From Candidatus Woesearchaeota archaeon (GTDB taxonomy: Archaea > Nanobdellota > Nanobdellia > Woesearchaeales > JACQSR01): 6,012 nt of DNA. The position numbers were made by a program, and so were the translations under genes. Location of the stretch: NCBI GenBank assembly GCA_023255615.1, contig JAHFLI010000078.1:1-6012 (forward strand), in the 5' to 3' direction. This document shows positions 5,682 through 6,012 of this stretch, piece after piece; the first letter of the stretch is position 1; each line of letters opens with the position of its first letter. Under the pieces are notes generated by a model. That model was given only the letters and a program-made list of their open reading frames with translations. It did not search any database and had not been told where the DNA came from.

Positions 5682-5796
5682 GATTACTGGCATCCAGTCA
5701 AATTCGTTTATTTCTCCGATAGTGCTGATAAGAGGGTTGGCTCCGTCGGAGAATGTCAGCAAAAAAAAGAACATTAAGAATTTGAAGCCAGTAATC
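5682..5796 (+). ncRNA. Candidate structured RNA / 5' leader of the M24 gene
   Basis: Perfect inverted repeats nest here. GATTACTGGC (5682-5691) pairs with GCCAGTAATC (5787-5796). After a 6x1 internal loop, TCAAATTC (5698-5705) pairs with GAATTTGA (5778-5785). Inside, TTCTCCGA (5712-5719) can pair with TCGGAGAA (5746-5753), while TGCTGA (5723-5728) can pair with TCAGCA (5756-5761). These last two cross, so they are either alternatives or a pseudoknot; a CTCC/GGAG hairpin (5741-5751) is a further competitor for the first. The segment ends 8 bases before the M24 start. The strand cannot be decided from Watson-Crick pairing; plus is chosen because of the downstream gene. It does not resemble tRNA, 5S rRNA or a riboswitch I recognise. 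It could also be a DNA element with terminal inverted repeats, although no target duplication is visible. Confidence 0.4.
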
Positions 5797-5804
5797 AAAA
5801 CTAA

Positions 5805-6012
5805 ATGAAAATAAAAGAATTGCAAAAATATCTCAGGCAGCAAAAAATTGACGTTGCTTTGCTGATGAATCTTCATTCCATTGAAGCAAATCCCAATCTG
5901 TATTATTTTATCCAATATGAAGGAAATGGGGTTTTGGTTATTCCTTCTTCGTCTGTTCCGTTTCTCACGGTGCCTGAAATGGAAGCAGAACGAGCTCGAC
6001 GTACATCAACGA
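5805..6012 (+). CDS. M24-family aminopeptidase (Xaa-Pro-like), N-terminal fragment
   Basis: The first 69 codons of an open frame that runs off the window. MKIKELQKYLRQQKIDVALL followed by NPNLYYFIQYEGNGVLVIP and VPEMEAERAR is the pattern of the creatinase/prolidase N-terminal domain that precedes the metal-binding pita-bread domain in M24 Xaa-Pro aminopeptidases and prolidases. The metal ligands (D, D, H, E, E) would lie beyond the window, so catalytic competence cannot be judged. The ATG at 5805 is chosen because it gives a family-like N-terminus; no Shine-Dalgarno precedes it, and the TATA-like match near 5771-5780 (ACATTAAGAA) is weak. It is divergent from the M16 peptidase, with a structured intergenic region just upstream of its start. 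Likely cytosolic, removing N-terminal residues next to proline from peptides. Confidence 0.82.
   Translation, partial: MKIKELQKYLRQQKIDVALLMNLHSIEANPNLYYFIQYEGNGVLVIPSSSVPFLTVPEMEAERARRTST

Noticed and set aside
4339..5752. 11-base match TCCGTCGGAGA at 4339-4349 and 5742-5752, flanking the M16 gene.
   Set aside because: An 11-base coincidence is expected a few times in 6 kb, and the surrounding bases do not align beyond GAATG with a gap.
5753..5785. Ten-codon ORF (MSAKKRTLRI) inside the structured segment, considered as a leader peptide.
   Set aside because: The GGAG is only one base from its ATG, and such short frames are expected by chance; no codon pattern suggests attenuation.
5682..5796. 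Integron attC site or an insertion-sequence remnant.
   Set aside because: The outer repeats do not match the attC RYYYAAC/GTTRRRY cores, there is no visible target duplication, and no integrase or transposase lies in the window.
5584..5808. 74-codon plus-strand ORF spanning the M16 N-terminus and the intergenic region.
   Set aside because: It overlaps the M16 start antisense, crosses the M16 promoter, and has a low-complexity Lys-rich product; no support as a gene.
5631..5915. N-terminal extension of the M16 frame (95 extra codons) with a hydrophobic, membrane-like stretch.
   Set aside because: It runs antisense through the M24 gene start and across the M16 TATA box. The family N-terminus and TATA spacing both point to the ATG at 5630.

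Overview
The window looks archaeal, AT-rich and tightly packed. The evidence is an archaeal/eukaryotic-class tyrosyl-tRNA synthetase, a TrmB-family regulator, and TATA boxes centred about 26-28 bases upstream of the start codons of three minus-strand genes. That spacing would place transcription starts at or next to the ATG (leaderless mRNAs). The one clear operon-internal start (3256) instead has a Shine-Dalgarno-like GAGG. The exact lineage cannot be read from the sequence; a small-genome (DPANN-like) or uncultured archaeon is a guess.

Layout. Bases 1-982 (+) hold the 3' part of tyrS, whose start lies before the window. It converges on a minus-strand pair: a class II Fic protein (1023-2000) and, upstream of it, a TrmB-type regulator (2048-2770). 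The Fic gene is bracketed by two copies of a roughly 45-bp composite element (983-1027 and 2009-2052). Each copy has two direct TTTAGGGATTACA-type repeats around an 18-bp dyad. The copies supply the stop codons of both minus-strand genes, and one also overlaps the Fic promoter. Divergent from trmB is a two-gene plus-strand operon: an unrecognised 128-aa protein (2860-3246) and a 336-aa protein with a GNAT-like C-terminal half (3256-4266). A possible 42-aa ORF (4310-4438) fills the gap before the convergent M16 zinc peptidase (4440-5630, minus). Divergent from that, the N-terminus of an M24 aminopeptidase (Xaa-Pro-like) begins at 5805 and leaves the window.

The 174-base region between the two peptidases carries the M16 TATA box. 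It also carries a 115-base segment (5682-5796) with nested perfect inverted repeats (10 bp, then 8 bp) and two mutually exclusive or pseudoknotted inner pairings. It is a candidate structured RNA or leader for the M24 gene.

Functionally the window mixes housekeeping (tyrS, peptidases) with a small accessory-looking block (Fic, TrmB regulator, unknown/GNAT-like pair). The most notable signals are the repeat composites around the Fic gene and the structured element upstream of the M24 gene. No rRNA, tRNA, CRISPR array, transposase or origin was seen. No stretch above 300 bases lacks a gene.
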